Shown here piece by piece: positions 32,150-33,726 of a DNA stretch of 33,726 bases. Origin of the DNA: JAIBBG01 sp040381475. Lineage in GTDB: Bacteria; Bacteroidota; Bacteroidia; Flavobacteriales_D; Sanyastnellaceae. Both the position numbers and the translations under genes were made by a program. The notes beneath the pieces are model-generated. The model searched no databases. It saw only the letters and a list, made by a program, of their open reading frames with translations, and was not told where the DNA came from. Every line of letters starts with the position of its first letter. Positions within the stretch are counted from its first letter, which is position 1. The DNA lies in the NCBI GenBank assembly GCA_040381475.1, contig JBEIHH010000019.1:1-33726 (forward strand). Reading direction: 5' to 3'.

Positions 32150-33448
32150 ATGATCTACAATCAGTTAATCAAGAAGGATGCAAAGCTGGCGGTTATTGGT
32201 CTTGGATATGTTGGTTTGCCGATAGCGCTGGAATTTGCCAAAAAGATCAAAGTTGTTGGTTTCGACATCAATGAACAGCGCGTTCAGATGATGAGGAACC
32301 ACCAGGATCCCAGCAACGAATTGGATAGTTCAGCATTCGATGGTTGCGACATTCATTTCACAGCCAATCTTGAGGAATTGCGTGATGTTCAGTTTTTCAT
32401 CATCGCAGTGCCCACTCCCATCAATCATCTGAACCTGCCTGACCTGGGGCCTGTGCTTTCCGCTTCACGCACTGTTGGTCAAGTACTGAAAAAAGGTGAT
32501 TATGTGGTGTATGAATCCACTGTTTATCCCGGTTGTACAGAAGATGACTGCGTACCGATTCTGGAAGATTTATCTGGACTTAAAATGAAGCAGGATTTCA
32601 AGGTCGGATATTCTCCGGAACGCATCAATCCCGGAGACAAGCAACACACCATCCGCAGCATCACAAAAGTAGTTTCGGGTTGTGATGCAGAATCACTTGA
32701 AGAAATTGCTTTGACATATGAACTTGTAGTAGATGCGGGCACGCACAGAGCAAGCAGCATCAAAGTGGCAGAAGCCAGCAAGGTTATTGAAAATACACAG
32801 CGAGATGTAAACATTGCGCTGATCAATGAGTTGTCGATCATCATGAATAAAATGGGGATCAACACTTATGAGGTTCTCAAGAGTGCCTGCACCAAATGGA
32901 ATTTTCTTCCATTTACTCCAGGGCTTGTTGGCGGACATTGCATTGGGGTTGATCCATATTACCTCGTTTACAAAGCCAAAAAAATTGGCTATCATAGCAA
33001 AGTCATAAGCAGTGCGCGTTATGTGAATGATAGTATGGGATTTTATGTGGGTAAACAGACAGTCAAAAAAATTCTGGAACAAGGTCGCAATGCACTTGAA
33101 TCGCGCGTGCTGGTGATGGGAGCTACATTCAAAGAAAATGTGAGCGACGTGCGCAATTCGAAGATCGTGGATGTGATCCGTGAACTCGAATCGTTCAGTG
33201 TGCATGTTGATGTGACTGATCCGCACGCCGACAGCAATGAGCTCAACAGCGAATATGGTTTCGGTCTGGTTGCTGAACCGCAAAAAAATGCTTATGATGC
33301 GGTAATAGTGGGTGTATCACACAGAGAATACCTCAACCTCGAGGAATCATATTTTAAGACTCTTCTTCGCGATGGCAAAGGAGCTGTGATCGATATCAAA
33401 GGCCTTTACCGTGATAAGTTCAAGGAACTTGGTTACTGGAGTCTTTGA
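32150..33448 (+). CDS. UDP-sugar 6-dehydrogenase, TviB/WbpO type
   Basis: 432 residues from ATG 32150. It oxidises C6 of a UDP-HexNAc (UDP-GalNAc or UDP-GlcNAc) with two NAD+ to the uronic acid. The N-terminal Rossmann motif is VIGLGYVGLP (15-24), followed by AVPTP and STVYPGCTEDDCVPIL. The family segment VGYSPERINPGDKQHTIRSI distinguishes this TviB/VipA/WbpO branch from UDP-glucose dehydrogenases. The catalytic Cys264 lies in GGHCIGVDPYY, and the C-terminal dinucleotide-like domain has VLVMGATFKENVSDVRNSK. It supplies uronic acid precursors for an O-antigen or capsule and, with the preceding acetyltransferase, suggests a di-N-acetylated uronic acid. More genes of the cluster probably lie beyond the right edge. 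Confidence 0.93.
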   Translation: MIYNQLIKKDAKLAVIGLGYVGLPIALEFAKKIKVVGFDINEQRVQMMRNHQDPSNELDSSAFDGCDIHFTANLEELRDVQFFIIAVPTPINHLNLPDLGPVLSASRTVGQVLKKGDYVVYESTVYPGCTEDDCVPILEDLSGLKMKQDFKVGYSPERINPGDKQHTIRSITKVVSGCDAESLEEIALTYELVVDAGTHRASSIKVAEASKVIENTQRDVNIALINELSIIMNKMGINTYEVLKSACTKWNFLPFTPGLVGGHCIGVDPYYLVYKAKKIGYHSKVISSARYVNDSMGFYVGKQTVKKILEQGRNALESRVLVMGATFKENVSDVRNSKIVDVIRELESFSVHVDVTDPHADSNELNSEYGFGLVAEPQKNAYDAVIVGVSHREYLNLEESYFKTLLRDGKGAVIDIKGLYRDKFKELGYWSL

Positions 33449-33494
33449 TTTGAGCGTGTAATAAAGCTGTATCAGAGTATCGGATTGGCACCTT

Positions 33495-33521
33495 GAAGCC
33501 ATGAAGCCTCGTGGCTTCTTT
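33495..33521 (+). terminator. Probable weak terminator after the dehydrogenase gene
   Basis: Two alternative hairpins share the 3' arm: GAAGCCA/TGGCTTC (33495-33501 and 33512-33518) and GAAGCC-TCGT-GGCTTC (33503-33518), followed by TTTATAAT. The short T-run makes termination uncertain. Confidence 0.5.
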
Positions 33522-33612
33522 ATAATAATATCTCCATCTTTTGCCTTTGTTCTCTGTGAACTGGTCTAATCCGGGTGGAATGCTGTTTTGGCTATCAAAT
33601 GCCATGAGAAAC

Positions 33613-33644
33613 CACAAAGAAACACAAAGGAACTGCGCACAAAG
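33613..33644 (+). repeat. Short CACAAAG repeats
   Basis: Three copies of CACAAAG (33613-33619, 33623-33629, 33638-33644) in a gene-free stretch (33449-33726) that also holds the hairpins above and no protein-like ORF. Similar CACAAAG-rich intergenic runs are familiar from Bacteroidota and other genomes; their nature is unclear. Confidence 0.5.
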
Positions 33645-33726
33645 GGCGCTAAGAAGTTTTCTTTTGAATGCTGCGTTGTGTTTAAATCAGAATCTTAGAA
33701 AGCACTATCGGGCAGGAACACAGACG

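Noticed and set aside
33420..33617. 65-codon minus-strand ORF overlapping the end of the dehydrogenase gene
   Set aside because: Low-quality composition, spans a hairpin, and overlaps a certain gene; more likely intergenic sequence.

Overview
The window reads as a piece of a Bacteroidota (Bacteroidetes) chromosome, most like the Flavobacteriales or a related order. The evidence is the type IX secretion (T9SS) C-terminal sorting tails on two proteins, lineage-typical families (a DUF6089-like barrel, DUF3127, an AAA_14-type ATPase), almost no Shine-Dalgarno sequences, and many matches to the Bacteroidota promoter (-33 TTTG, -7 TAnnTTTG). No phage, integrase, transposase, CRISPR array or rRNA operon is visible.

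Layout. 1-4.3 kb: the 3' end of a YeeE/YedE-type membrane protein, a large surface lipoprotein, a T9SS-sorted protein with a duplicated module, and a short, probably broken outer-membrane barrel ORF. 4.3-9.2 kb: mnmE, an AAA_14-type ATPase, sucD, then a deoxynucleoside kinase overlapped by folK. 9.4-12.8 kb: sppA, a SpoU-type RNA methyltransferase and a barrel protein. 13-15.1 kb: a Bax inhibitor-1 family protein, folE and a 6-pyruvoyl-tetrahydropterin synthase whose active site resembles the animal enzyme. 15.2-19.3 kb: envelope genes, namely hldD (heptose epimerase) and waaA (Kdo transferase), flanking ppx and a barrel protein. 19.4-19.7 kb: tRNA-Gly(GCC) and tRNA-Leu(TAA) behind the best promoter in the window. 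19.8-22.1 kb: a divergent pair of secreted hydrolases, one T9SS-sorted. 22.4-27.1 kb: a DEAD-box helicase, a DUF3127 OB-fold-like protein with an SSB-like tail, and uvrA. 27.5-30.3 kb: a sigma factor with an unusually strong Shine-Dalgarno, a barrel protein, a 65-residue protein and a BtuF-like lipoprotein. 30.4-33.4 kb: UDP-glucuronate decarboxylase, a WbpD-type acetyltransferase and a TviB/WbpO-type dehydrogenase, which look like the edge of a polysaccharide (O-antigen or capsule) locus running past the right end.

Most of the window is housekeeping and envelope biology. I see no clear undescribed multi-gene system. The items most worth a second look are the DUF3127 protein with its SSB-like tip, the animal-like pterin synthase beside folE, several promoters sitting only 4-7 nt before start codons (near-leaderless mRNAs), an arginine in the D-loop of UvrA, and the small gene next to the BtuF-like lipoprotein. 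Translations were read by eye; family names rest on recognised motifs, not on a database search.
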